NCBI GenBank assembly: GCA_001051155.2
Contig: JYIP02000001.1
Location: forward strand, 5,766,001 to 5,830,000
From: Chrysoporthe austroafricana
Taxonomy: Eukaryota > Ascomycota > Sordariomycetes > Diaporthales > Cryphonectriaceae
Direction of reading: 5' to 3'
Length of the DNA stretch: 64,000 bases
Positions 52,563-64,000 of this stretch are shown piece after piece; position 1 is the stretch's first letter; each line of letters starts with the position of its first letter. The position numbers and the translations under genes are program-made. The notes under the pieces are model-generated. The model saw only the letters and a program-made list of their open reading frames with translations, was not told where the DNA came from and ran no database searches.

Positions 52563-55500
52563 ATGGCAGATCAACAGCGGGATCCCCAGCCTTGGGATGC
52601 CGGCCTCGACACAAACTTCGACTTTCGGTCCCACGACCCCCACCCAGCAACATCAGCTCCAAATTCCGCATCAGCCACCGGTCCAGTCTCTCCTCCCGGC
52701 TACCAGCTCGCCAACGGCACCGCCGCCCCTGCTCCCGATAGCGATCCTATCACCTCGACTGGCCCCGACCCGGGCTTCTCCGACTTCACTGCGAACGCTG
52801 CCTGGGCCGACCAGAACCAGTTCACCCCTCCTCTGGGTCCCAACGACGGGGACTCGCTGGACGCCCTGAACCTGTTTCCCGACAACTGGAACGTCCCGAC
52901 CGCCTCCTTTCCGAACCAGAGCCTCCAGTTCCGCCCGCGGCCAGACGGCCAGGAGCCCTCGAGCGTCGATCTCTTCAGCGCCTTCCTCCAGAGTGCTGGT
53001 CCCAGCCTGACCGGTGGCTCTTCCTCCCGCGCGGCCCCTTTCCAGGTCGCGATGCCGACTCTGACCCCCGCCCAGCAGGAGCAGCTGAGGAACATCGCGA
53101 TGCCGCCTCATCTACAGTACCAGTCCCCGAAGAGCGAGCCCAGCCAGCTGAGTCCTCAGTCGAGTATCGGCGAGGGCCACAAGCCCGTCTCGCCCGACCC
53201 GTCCAAATCCGGCAGTCGGAAGCGAAAGTCCTCGGCGGATGACGATGACCTGGACGACGAGGAAGACGAAGATGGCCAGCAGCCTGTCAAGAAGACCGCC
53301 CACAACATGATCGAGAAGCGATACAGGACAAACCTCAACGACAAGATCGCGGCGCTTCGGGACAGCGTGCCGAGCTTGCGGGTATTATCAAAGAGTGCGC
53401 GGGGCGAAGACACGACCGAAGACAGGGAGGAGCTGCATGGCCTGACACCGGCCCATAAGCTCAACAAGGCTACAGTGAGTACCAACCCGGCTCGGCGGCA
53501 CCTCTCATCTTTTGACTGACGTCCCGTGATAGGTCCTGAGCAAGGCGACCGAGTACATTCGGCACCTAGAGAAGAGGAACAATCGCCTCACTGACGAGAA
53601 CAGCGCCATGCAGCAGAGGATATCCGCATTCGAGAAGCTGTTCATGGCAAGCGCGATGAATGGCACGATGAGCCCGATTCAAAACCAGAACAGCAACATG
53701 CCGTTCGGGCAAGAGAGCACCCAGTTCATGAACACGCCGGTCACCACCCCGAGAGGCCTGGATGCACAGGGCATGATCCCTGTGCCTGACGACATGAAGC
53801 GTATCATCAATGCTCAAATAGCGTCTGGGCGGCCTTATCCAATGCCACAGCAGGGGTTCCAGCAGAATCCGGCCATCATGCGACAGCAGCAGATACAGCA
53901 GCAGCAGCAGATGCAGAACAACCGGTGGCAGAACGCTCCATTTTACGGCAAGTTCATGGTCGGCTCCCTAGCCGGCCTCATGTTCGTCGAATCCCTTCGT
54001 GAGAGGGAGCAGAGCAACGCATCGCCCGAGGGCCGTGGTCTCTTCGCCCTGCCCATCCATCTTCTCGGACCCTTAGTCTCACAGTCGCATGTCAGCCTCG
54101 CGGGCCAGCAGTACTCTCTTGTCCACATCATCTCCACCCTCAAGTCTCTCCTACTTCTCGGTACTCTACTCTGGGTCTTTGTGCCGTCTCTTTTGGCACC
54201 CAGGCCTCCCAAGACTCAAAAGTCCCAGCCCAGTAATGCCGCTCTTCAGGCGGTCCCATCGTTGGCATCGCCTATCAATGTCAGGAGACAGGCCTGGCTC
54301 ACGGCCATCCAGACGGTCTGGGTTCCACGGCATAATTTCTTCCTCGAGGCCGCCGCTTTGCTGTTGAAGACGATGAAACTGAGCCTGCGGAATACCATTG
54401 GTATCCACAGGTATCAGATGCTGACCGGACTGACCGAAGAACGAGAAACCGCGCGGGTCAAGGCTTGGACCATCGCGTTGGATGCACAGCTGGCTGGTGG
54501 AGACGTTGAGATCAACAAGAGTCGCCTGACGCTGACACTGCTTGCCTCCCGAACCCTGCCCGACACACCACTACGGCTTATGCTGAGTGCTCTCCATATC
54601 CGTATCCTGCTGTGGCAGCTCGGTAACCAGGGCGTCCACAACATTCTGGCAGCCAAGCTGGCCAGGTCCAAGTGGAACGAGGCGAGGCAGCTGCACCGGC
54701 TGATGAATTCCCTGCGCCGGAACGAGCCCCCCTCCCCGGATGACGAGCTTCCGGATCATTTGGCGCTTCTCCTCGAGCAAAACTGCGACGACGTTCTAAA
54801 TGAGATCATTGTGCAGCGCGCGCACAATCTGGCTTTCAACCGTCCAACAACATATGACATCAATGTCGACGTCGACGGCATGAACGCGGTCGTCGAAGAC
54901 CCGGCTGTACGCTCCCCCATGGATGCCGTCGCTGCCTGGTGGTCAAGCCTCGTGTTGCAGCGGGCACTGTCAGCCAGTCTCGCGGACGCGGATGACAAGA
55001 GTGAGCAGGACGAGGACTCGGCCGGCGACATTCATATTGCCATCAAGGTGGCGCCTATCGGCTCCAACGCCCAGCTGCGTGCTCTTGTTGCCAAGGCGTT
55101 CATCTTCGACGAGAAGCGAGGCGCGAATATCGCCACCGTACTGAAAGCCCTGGGCCCGAGCCTGAATCCAGATAAGCATCCCCAGTACAGCAAAGGTGTG
55201 CCGCCGCTTATCGACGCACCCTTGTCTTCGATTGCACCCGACCCGGATGTGCAACTTGCCCTGCGCTGTGCTATGGCTATTGCACATCTGCAACGCTACG
55301 AAGTCCCACCACACAATGCCCTATCCGTTGTCGATACCATCCTCCCTGCCTCAACCGAAGGTCTGTCACTGTTGGGCTGCACTGCTGCCTTCCAACTCAT
55401 GGTTCACTTGCACCAACACGCTGTTGCAGCCGAGGCCTGTTCGACCTCTCTCGAGCGCCTGTCGGGCACGCTGAGGATATGGATTGGCAGTGCCGAGGGC

Positions 55501-55653
55501 GACAGGCCTGGCCTCGATCACGATCTTCGGCAGAAGATGGTTGAGCGGTGCCTCAACGTGACCAAGAGCGTTATAGGCATGGAAGAGGACCAAGGCTACG
55601 CGACTATGACCGACTGTGAGAGTGACAATAGTCTGTGTGATGTCGCTGCGTGA
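52563..55653 (+). CDS. SREBP transcription factor (SrbA/Sre1 family)
   Basis: Membrane-bound regulator of sterol synthesis and low-oxygen adaptation. Exons 52563-53474 and 53533-55653 give 1,010 residues, close to Aspergillus SrbA. The N-terminus is Pro/Ser/Gln-rich. The bHLH-zipper begins at [13 protein letters not shown] (243-255) with Tyr254, the tyrosine in place of Arg that marks SREBPs and allows SRE binding. Helix 2 and the leucine zipper continue in exon 2 ([12 protein letters not shown]). A Gln-rich stretch (about 410-432) precedes two hydrophobic segments, a weak one near 445-459 and a strong one near 500-524, forming the membrane hairpin. The C-terminal 480 residues form the regulatory domain. 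Release of the N-terminal half by cleavage is known for the family, not shown here. Confidence 0.95.
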
Positions 55654-58600
55654 GGTCCTCATTCACATGGGCATCGATTGTTCCTTTTTGTTGGAGATAT
55701 GCGTAAATGCTTGATTTTTTGTACATATTGCATCTTCATTGGGAGGCACCCTACGGGATTCGTAACTGCTTAATGGCCTCAGGAACACAAAAATGGTTAA
55801 AAAGGGTTCGGGTCTGGAGTCTAGCCTTGGCTTTATATACCATTTCGCCGATTGATAGGTCGGACGTTGTCTACGAGTGCAGTGTGGTACGTTGTTCCGC
55901 CAAAGGTGGAATTGGCAGCGGCTTATAGTTGTTGCTCGGATCTACAGAATCCCGCCTGCAATCTAGACAGTAGCTACATAATCTCATATCATCAACCACC
56001 AATCTACCCCACCCACGGGTGCTCTAATCTCGTTTGAGATGCCCAGCTTTCCTACGCGCCTGAGCTGCATACTGGATGGCTTCTGCTGTTGTGAAGAAGT
56101 CGTGCCAAAAATCGGTACAGACTCAGGCGACTCAAGAACGCATATATACACGAGTCTCTTCTGTTGGATCCGTCATTTCCCCGTCCCACGACACAGGTGA
56201 CTTCGGACAACTCATTGGTAGCTCGGCGTACAATTCGATCGTCTCTTTCGCTGCATATCCTGCGGAATCCTCACAACACTCTCAGCATGGCCCAATCCCC
56301 AAAACCAAGTGCCAGTGAGATCATTGCCCTGGGCATGGCAGACATAACCACCGGTGCCAGCCATGGTTGACAACGCCAGACACCTATCAGTCCACAGTCC
56401 TTTTGTTGAGCAGTACCCTGGGCCAAAGCAACTTCGGCTCCTCCCTCGCCCTCTCAGGAATCAACTCCAGCAGCTACGCCCTGCGCCCTCGACATACGCA
56501 CTGCCATCGGCGACGGCGAGGACCAACTCGACGTGTGCCTTTGTGCGACCTTCGTCCATGGCTTGACAAGTCCGACGCTCTCTCCGTCTCCCAACAGACA
56601 GCCGCCTTCATAGGCTTTGCGAAAGCGGCCAATGTCGGCCGGAGGGCGTGGGCATCCTCCATCTAGGTCACTGCAACCGCCGTGTCCTTTGTCTGACCAG
56701 AAGAATCTCGTTTGTCACACTGTCAGTGAAGGTACGCCCATCTTGCCCATCGCTGCGCCGTACGTGGATGGCTACACGTTCCGGAGAATGGCGCCGCGCT
56801 TGGCTCATCATACCGATGCAAATACAGTTGCGTACGACATGCGCCGGCACGGCAACGCTGGCGGGATGCCTTCAACACAGTCGCTGGATCTCCTTGTGGT
56901 CGAGACTTTGGCATCGGCAAAGTCCGCGTGGCGGATTCCTCGTACAGAGGCGGCGCGTCGCAGTATCTAGCGATCTTGCGTCCCGAGAGGATCCGGGCTC
57001 TGCGCCCTATGGCAAAGGCATGCTGAGATTCAGGCGGTATGTACATGGCGCCTGTGGGGTAGAAGGAGCAGGTAGCGGATGCGTTATATATATGGAGAGG
57101 AATGGCGGGTGCGAAGGCTGTACTGATAGTCTGGGCGCAGTAAGTCCTGCGGGCGAAGACTTAGGGGTCTGTCTAATCCTCAGTCTGATTGCTTCTTTGC
57201 TCTAGTGCTGTGATGAACTACTCATCAAGGTTTGCCTCTAGAACTTGGCCCGTCCTCCTCAGCACCACCACAGCAGCCACCAGCCATCAGTCCCACAGGC
57301 TTACGTATCGGCAGCTCAACAAGAGGTCTGATACCTTATACATGGCTTATTCGCCCTCTGTCCGACGAAGCGGATCTTCCTCGACCGAGCAGCTATCATG
57401 TCGAGATAGACAGTCGCAGCACCGAAACAGATGGGGAGGGCACAGTCGAGGAGATTCTATCGTCGCGAGACGGCGCGGACGGACAAGACGTACCGCAGTG
57501 TCAGGTGTGCAGCGTATGAAGGAGGCGACCAGGGCTCAAGAGAGCGCTGCGTTCCCATCCCGGCTCGAGATCCTGTCTGATATGTAGAGGGTATGTGCAG
57601 CGACACACCATTTCCGAAGCTGCATACCGTATCAATGGGCGAGCCAGCCCTTCGTGAAATCAGCTCCCCCATCTTGGTGGCTGTCAGGGGCATGCGTGTA
57701 CTTTATTTTACTTTCTATATAAACAAGCAATTTGTGAAGTACTATGGTCAGCCTGAACTAACATGGTACCTACAAGGGGTCGAAACTCCACCGCGAAGCA
57801 AAATGGACGACAATATTAACCCAAACTTCACCACCGAACTCGCCTCTTCTGGGCCCTACGTCGCCTCCCCCTTTTGAATTTTGCCTTTTATTTTTCTTTT
57901 CAGCCCCACCAGCCCGCCTCAAGTTATGCTTGTGCCAAGATTCCCAGTCTGCTGTGTTGCTACTGTACATAGTACGACCTCGTCATGCTCTCCCACCTCT
58001 GTCGTATCCGATCTGATCCAGAGGTACACCTCGGAATAAGAATGGAGCCGCCGCCGCCACCGCCGTACTACTCGTGTCACGACAGGGCCCATGGACAGCT
58101 CGACTGCGTCACAGCACATGTTTCCTGCAGCGCCTGCAACCCCGATCGTGATCCGCCGGGCATCCACGCATCGTCACCACCAGGGAGGGCATCTGATGAG
58201 CAGCACCTGGGCCAGCTCGGCCTCTCTCGCGGGACAATGGACAAGACATGTGCATGGGACAGCGCGTATCGGTACATAGCTCGGTGCTTGCGCGCACTGA
58301 TGCGGCTCGGGCGCGGGAGCGGGAGCGTGAGCTTGCCCCGCATGGACGCTTGAGCGCTCGGCACTGACGTGGGGACGTGGGGACAACCTTAATACATAGT
58401 ACTATGTATGATGCTATGGCTATGGCAGTAAGCACTATGGCAGGCCGGAGTGGCTGGTGGCTGGTAGGGTGCCATGCCATCCCCCCTCGGTCGAGATGGG
58501 GCCAGCCTCTTGGGGGCAGCTGTTCATCGAATGTCGCACGCGCACAGCAGCAATCGTTCTCCTGGGCTACGAAGAAGCTGCCTCCTCTTCCCTGTCGTCG

Positions 58601-60041
58601 CCGGCCAGGGGGGGGGGCACGTCCCCACCGAGGACGGACTCACTACCGGGCGCATGTCGTCGCTCTGCGGCTCTGATCCCTGGAGCTGTTTTCCCTGGTC
58701 CGGCTCGGAAGATACTTGCGCTTCGTTTCTTGGCGCGAGCTGTACGAGAAAAGAGATCCTGCCTCCGGTGCTACCTGAGCCCCTGCGGTCTCCTCGTAGG
58801 GAGAGCGGCCGTCCTCTGCCGTCCGGTCTCGATCCTCGCGTGCTGTCTCCCAAGAGCCCAGGCTGAAAGGCGGCCCGGCCAGGCAAGCTCTACCTCCATC
58901 GTGCTGATCACACCTCGGCGCTGGCTCTTAGTCAGACCCTGACGAGTAATGCCCTAATGCCCCGTCGAGGCCGTCCCTGCACGAGGTCTCATGGGACTGA
59001 CTGACTGACTATACCTGCTCACCGCAGCGGTGTATTCTGGAATGGGACCTCGTCAGGCCGATCGTTCCACTGCGTGCAGGACCTCCGCGCCCTCGCTACC
59101 CTGGCCCACCGCACGCCTCGTCGGGGCATTCACCTGCTCTCCGACCCCTCTCCATGCAACCAGCGCGCATTCCCGCTATTATAAGCTGCGCGCCGGGCCC
59201 GTTCCCCTCCGACCGCCCCATCATAGCGGATCATCGCGGGGTGCCTGGTCCCGGCAGCGTGCGCCTCGATGCGCCTCGATAGTCACCATCACATCGTTAT
59301 GGTGCTGGGCTAATGCAATCGAGGTCATGACCGCGTCTGCTACTAGCGATGCCGGTATACTGCGGTGCTGTACCCAGTACACACGGGCCTCGCTCACGCT
59401 TGCAACGCCTTGGCACACCCGGCTTGCTCGTTGGGGAAGGTTTCTACCACCCTGCGCCAGCTGCATCGTCCGGTGACCTCGCGGTACCTCCCGTGATTAT
59501 GAAGAGAAAATCATCCGCCGGTCTCGAACCTGGGGATCAGCAACTGACCTTGTGCCGGAAAGCATAGCGATCCGGTCCATATCCTGCCTGCCAGAGGCGT
59601 TTTCCCCTTCCCGGCCCTGCGGCCTTCCCCTGTCCTGACCTCCCTCCTCCTGTATGACTCCATGCAGGTGACGCGCCGTCCGGACAGACTTACTGATGCC
59701 GCCGAGCTACAAGCTGCTAGGGCCTGCAGTAGCCGAGTCCCGTGAGCACAGAGTATCGATCAGGGCTCGGTATTGACCGTCTTCGTATCTTGGGTGGCAG
59801 GGTTACTGACACTGGGAGCAACGGCCGTACTCCGTATCTGCAAGGTTAAGTAGCCGCCCGAGCTTGTGATCTGCAGGACGGTTCATGGCGGTAGCTCGGC
59901 GTGTAGGTTTATAAAAGTAAACAGTCCTCCCCAGGGCCAAGTGGACGAACGTCTTGTGGCCCCATCCGCGCTTACTGCTGTTGCCCCTGCCCTCACGATC
60001 TCGAGCGAGGTGGTGATCGTCATTCGTTACGGCCTCGCACT
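55654..60041. other. Gene-poor 4.4-kb region
   Basis: Only short overlapping frames, none with domain-like sequence. An AT-rich leader-like stretch lies at 57700-57760 and short tandem units (TGAC) near 58997-59008. It could contain a decayed gene around 56290-57100, but no frame holds together. The last 200 bases are the promoter of the GH47 gene. Confidence 0.45.
59910..59916 (+). promoter_or_regulatory. TATA box of the GH47 gene
   Basis: TATAAAA lies 126-132 nt before the start codon, leaving room for a leader of about 90-100 nt. Confidence 0.5.
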
Positions 60042-62214
60042 ATGCATCTGTTGCCATACGTGCTTACAGCCCTGGTGGCGGCTCCTCGTGTGGCAGCCGT
60101 CCCTCGGGTGCCCTACGCGCGAGGAACTCCGTACAGAGGCCCCACAAAGAGATATTCTGGGCCGCCTTCGAGCTATCAATACAACCAGACCCGGGCGGAT
60201 GCTGTGAAGCAGACATTTCAGATCAGCTGGGATGGGTACTACAAATACGCGTTCCCCGGCGATTCATTGCTGCCCGTGACCAACAGCTTCGAGAACGACC
60301 GGTCAGTGCAATAAGTTTGTTGTCCGGCGCTTGGAGGGCGACTGGCTGACGGCAGAGTAGGAATGGCTGGGGCGCGAGTGCCATCGATGCCTTCAGCACG
60401 GCGCTGATCATGGGCAACACGGAGGTTGTCTCTCAGATCCTGGACTATGTGCCAGAGATCGACTTCAGCGTTAGTTATAACGACACGGTGGTTTCGCTTT
60501 TCGAGACGACCATCCGCTATCTCGGCGGCCTGCTTGCTGGTAAGGGCTCCTATGTTGGGACCTGATATCGGCGACCTGCCGTCAGGCATCACGTTGTTGA
60601 CCAGCATGACCTTGGTCTGGCAGCCTACGATCTCCTCACCGGACCGCTCGCCTCGCAATATGGCAATCTAACCTCCAAGGCCGACACCATCCTCACCCAG
60701 GCCAAGAGCCTCGGCGACAACCTCAAATTCGCCTTCGATACGGCGACTGGTATTCCGGACAACAGCGTCTACCTCGCGCCTCCCCGGAGAGCCAACTCCA
60801 CGACCAACGGCCTCGCGACCATCGGCTCGCTTGTGCTAGAATGGACACGCCTGTCCGACCTGACCGGAGACCCCACGTACAGCGATCTCGCGAAGAAGGG
60901 CGAATCGTATCTTATCAACCCGCAGAACCCGGACTTGGGAGAGCCTTTCCCCGGCCTGCTGGGCACCGACGTCTCGATCGCTAATGGCAGCTTCGTCGAC
61001 AGCCAGGGCGGGTGGACGGGAGGCACGGACAGTTTTTACGAATATCTGATCAAGATGTACGTATACGACCCGGTGAGGTTCGAGACGTACAAGGATCGAT
61101 GGGTGCTGGCCGTGAACAGCAGCATCACATACTTGGCCAGCCACCCGACGAGCAGGCCGGACTTGACTTTCCTGGCTTACTACTACAATTCGTCCAAATC
61201 GGGCATTGATTACTATTCGGAACACCGTAAGTCGACGCATGTTTGTTTTGAGACTCACTCATCACACCCGTCCGCCCGGCAGAGCTTCTTTTCCGTGTTT
61301 TGCCCCGAGATCAGGAAGCGAGCCGAAGGAATCCCACAGGGATCCTGGGGCTGCAAGTGCAATCGAGCCGTAAAGCGGTCACGCCCTGCGAAACGGGAGA
61401 CAAACACGTTTCCGGCCTTCTTCGTACAGCTTGATCTGCTGGGTCTCCGAGCCCCGCCGCCCGGGGGCAAGCATGTGCATACCCACAGGCTTGCACAACA
61501 GAGTAGGGAACACAGACGCGGCTGACAAATGTCTGCCTTACAGTTGCCTGCTTTGACGGGGGAAATTTCATCCTTGGCGGCCTGACCCTCGATGAGCCCA
61601 CGTACATCGACTTTGGCCTGGAGCTGGTCGCCGGGTGCCGCGATACCTATTATCAGACGGCCACCGGCATTGGTCCTGAGACGTTCATGTGGCTGGGCGA
61701 ATACTCGCCCGACGACGCGACCGTCCCAGCCGGTGACGAGTCATTCTACGAGCGTGCCGGCTACTACATTACTAACGCGCAGTATATCACGCGGCCCGAG
61801 GTCGTTGAGAGCTACTACTATGCGTATCGTGCGACCGGTGACCCCAAGTATCAGGAGTGGGCATGGGAGGCGTATCTGGCCATCAACGAGACCTGTAGGG
61901 TTGGGAGTGGTTACTCGAGCATCAACAATGTGAACGAGGTGGGTGGCGGTGGGTTTCAGAATTTTCAGGAGAGTTTCTGGTTTGCAGAGGTGTTGAAGTA
62001 CAGCTATCTGATCCATGCTGAAGTGAGTCGATCCCTGTTTCCTTGTTAAATCGACAGAAGAGTATTGTCACGCTGGGTGAAGGAGCGGTACTGACGATGT
62101 GCGTAGGATGCTGCCTACCAGGTCAAGGCGGACCAGACGAACGAGTTCGTCTTCAACACCGAGGCTCATCCGGTCAAGATCCCTGGCGGTGAAAGTAGCA
62201 AGAGGAAGAAGTGA
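60042..62214 (+). CDS. Secreted GH47 class I alpha-1,2-mannosidase
   Basis: Removes alpha-1,2-mannose from high-mannose N-glycans; calcium dependent. Exons 60042-60301, 60361-60539, 60624-61226, 61544-62022 and 62107-62214 give 542 residues. A cleavable signal peptide (about 1-19) and Asn-x-Ser/Thr sites indicate secretion. Family landmarks in order: Asn-Gly-Trp-Gly-Ala-Ser-Ala-Ile-Asp (88-96), catalytic Glu135 in Leu-Phe-Glu-Thr-Thr-Ile-Arg-Tyr-Leu, and [11 protein letters not shown]. Then come [17 protein letters not shown], and the calcium-site Phe-Asn-Thr-Glu-Ala-His-Pro near the end. The acceptor at 60623 was chosen over a nearer AG at 60604: the nearer one gives a stop, while the chosen one restores the family length. 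A short basic tail (Ser-Lys-Arg-Lys-Lys) follows the domain. Resembles secreted fungal GH47 enzymes rather than the ER/Golgi membrane forms. Confidence 0.93.
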
Positions 62215-64000
62215 CCCTCATGTTACTTATTATTATTATTTTTCCCCGCATTTTATGGCTGCATATGTGCCGAGACATTCGTATAGATAGACTTAGCATT
62301 CGATCGTAGCTCTTAATAACTTGGGATAATCATCGAGACCAGAGGGCAGTCCGCCTAGGTGGCATCATTCACGGAAGAGATCACTGAACGAAAAAGTACC
62401 TAGGTACCTGGCATGATGTCTATTAATAGTAGCCGTTTTCACGCCGATATTTTCGCGGCATGCCTGCCTGAGCTTTCAGCTGACCTAAACCACTATATGC
62501 TTCCGGCCCCACAATAGCAAATCAGAAACAATATAGTGATGACGCGGGAGAGTAGACCGAGAAAAGGAAAGTCTGGATGCGAGGTCGCACTGTATACAGC
62601 GCAAGGCAGTGCCAACAGTTCAGTTCTCTCCAATTGGATGGGATCGGATTCAGTCGGGAGCAAACATAGATTGCGTTATCCAGATCCTGGATTCTTCAGC
62701 TCGTGCTGCTCTCGGCGTCTTTGCGGGAACAAATCAGGAGATACACGTGCTCTTGGAATCCATCCTCCAGCATGTGGAGTGACATTCGCACGGATTCAGG
62801 TAAGGTATTGGTGGAGGTCGAACTCCGAGCACAGATTGCCGACATCTGCGGCGGGGGCTGCCTCGTGGTGGACTCAATGTCCTCTGCATGTCGTGTCAGC
62901 GCATAGGCAGAACCTATATCCGGTCTTCCAAATCTCGGTAGATCTCAATATCTCGCAAGGAGCGTTGAGATGATTCCCAGGCGGGCCTGGCGTAGTCTTC
63001 AGCTGCTATTGTCTAACACGGAGTGTAAGTTGACAAGCGAGCCTTGTACGGCGAGTCTGGCTTCCATTGCCAGAAGGGGCGCGGAATGATGGCATACAGA
63101 TGAATGTATCAAAAAGAGCGTTATTGCATGGCGGTGCAAACGACTGAATGCCCGAGTGGAGTTCCACGGGCTAATCACGGCCAGGCGTCTAAAGCTCAAA
63201 GACGGCTTCTGTGCCTTACTGCAGACACGGAACCGAAGTCTAAGAGCGCCAACAACCAAAAGGCCTACAATTAGCTTGTCAATTATTAGAAAGGGTGGCG
63301 CGGTCGGTGAGCCGGTCGGTCCATTCGTCAATTACTCGCAGCTCGACGGGAGCACTGCTACCGTAGCAGGCTTCTCCCATATTGCGAGCAGTTGCCGCTA
63401 GGGATTGCACCTGCCTAGGTACGTCGACACGACGCTCCAGGCACCTTTCGCTGGCTTCCAGCTCAAGGCTAATGATTTGAATTGCGCCGATCGGTTGTCT
63501 ATGAAAAACGATGACCATAGCGAGCTGATCCGGATAATAATGTGAGGATGGTCGGTTATATTCATAACTCGGCTGTGTGAGTCCCTATCATGGTCAGACT
63601 GACATCGTAATATATTACAAAGAACATCCCTGGCCGAACGACCTTCTAGACCAAGCCGACGAGTTACAATGTAGGTCATCAGCATCCCACGCCCAATTGT
63701 GTAAGTCACGCTCTCCCAGCCCCCTGAATGGCACAGACCGAGGGACCCTCGTCAAGTATGATGACCTCGAAAGGTTCTAGCGACATACTGTTCATCAGGC
63801 TCTGGTGCTCCTTTCGTTCGTACCACTGGCCCCCTAGCCGTAGATGCGCCCTGTCGCTTCTCAGAGGGTTTTTCTGCCTTGTGTCTAGGCCTACTAGCTC
63901 GGACAGTATCCAGCATCGGCTTGACTGTGCGAGTGATGTGTCGCATCACACACTATTTGATGGAAAGCGAGTTCTGTGGAGGCCCGAGTGTCTCCTCATT
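62215..64000. other. Gene-poor right end of the window
   Basis: No supported gene. Contains a TTA microsatellite near 62225-62241 and the palindrome GTACCTAGGTAC near 62396-62407; a half site recurs at about 63413-63423. Confidence 0.5.

Noticed and set aside
56076..57590. Cluster of overlapping short ORFs downstream of the SREBP gene
   Set aside because: No frame gives a recognisable domain and no splice model joined them convincingly.
59520..59560. tRNA-like B box (GGTTCGAGACC) on the minus strand
   Set aside because: The flanking bases do not form a T stem and no A box or acceptor stem was found.

Overview
The window is nuclear DNA of a filamentous ascomycete, most likely a Sordariomycete. 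Genes carry short GT-AG introns (about 50-320 nt). The families are typical of moulds: an NDT80-type regulator, a GH3-GNAT fusion, an SREBP with the diagnostic tyrosine, and GH47. A copia retrotransposon carries RIP-like C-to-T decay. I could not place the genus.

Layout. 1-4963 is the 3' part of a long low-complexity protein with internal tandem repeats. 6096-21083 is a complete N-acetylglucosamine (GlcNAc) utilisation and sensing cluster. It holds glucosamine-6-phosphate deaminase (-), a hexokinase-family GlcNAc kinase (+), an NDT80/RON1-type transcription factor (-), an NGS1-like GH3-GNAT protein (-) and GlcNAc-6-phosphate deacetylase (+). Next come a GH31 alpha-xylosidase (-, 21408-23805), a secreted GH3 glycosidase (+, 25064-27636) and a neutral ceramidase (-, 28013-30647). 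32901-41321 is a RIP-degraded Ty1/copia element with LTRs and a 5-bp target duplication; a lone N lies in its duplicated left LTR. After it come a small, probably mitochondrial membrane protein (-), an Srs2/UvrD helicase (-), a single-pass membrane protein (+), an SREBP (+) and a secreted GH47 alpha-1,2-mannosidase (+). 49.3-52.5, 55.7-60.0 and 62.2-64.0 kb are gene-poor.

How the genes fit together. GlcNAc entering the cell would be phosphorylated by the kinase, deacetylated by the deacetylase, and deaminated and isomerised to fructose-6-phosphate by the deaminase. The NDT80 factor and the GH3-GNAT protein are the likely regulator and sensor. In the GH3 part of the latter, the residues needed for NagZ-type catalysis are replaced, which suits ligand binding better than hydrolysis. 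The alpha-xylosidase and GH3 enzyme extend the locus towards plant polysaccharide use.

Exon boundaries were worked out by hand from splice signals, reading frame and remembered family patterns. Several hidden exons were recovered this way: a fourth exon of the NDT80 gene, four 5' exons and a 3' micro-exon of the GH3-GNAT gene, and the first exon of the GH31 gene. None has been checked against transcripts or databases.
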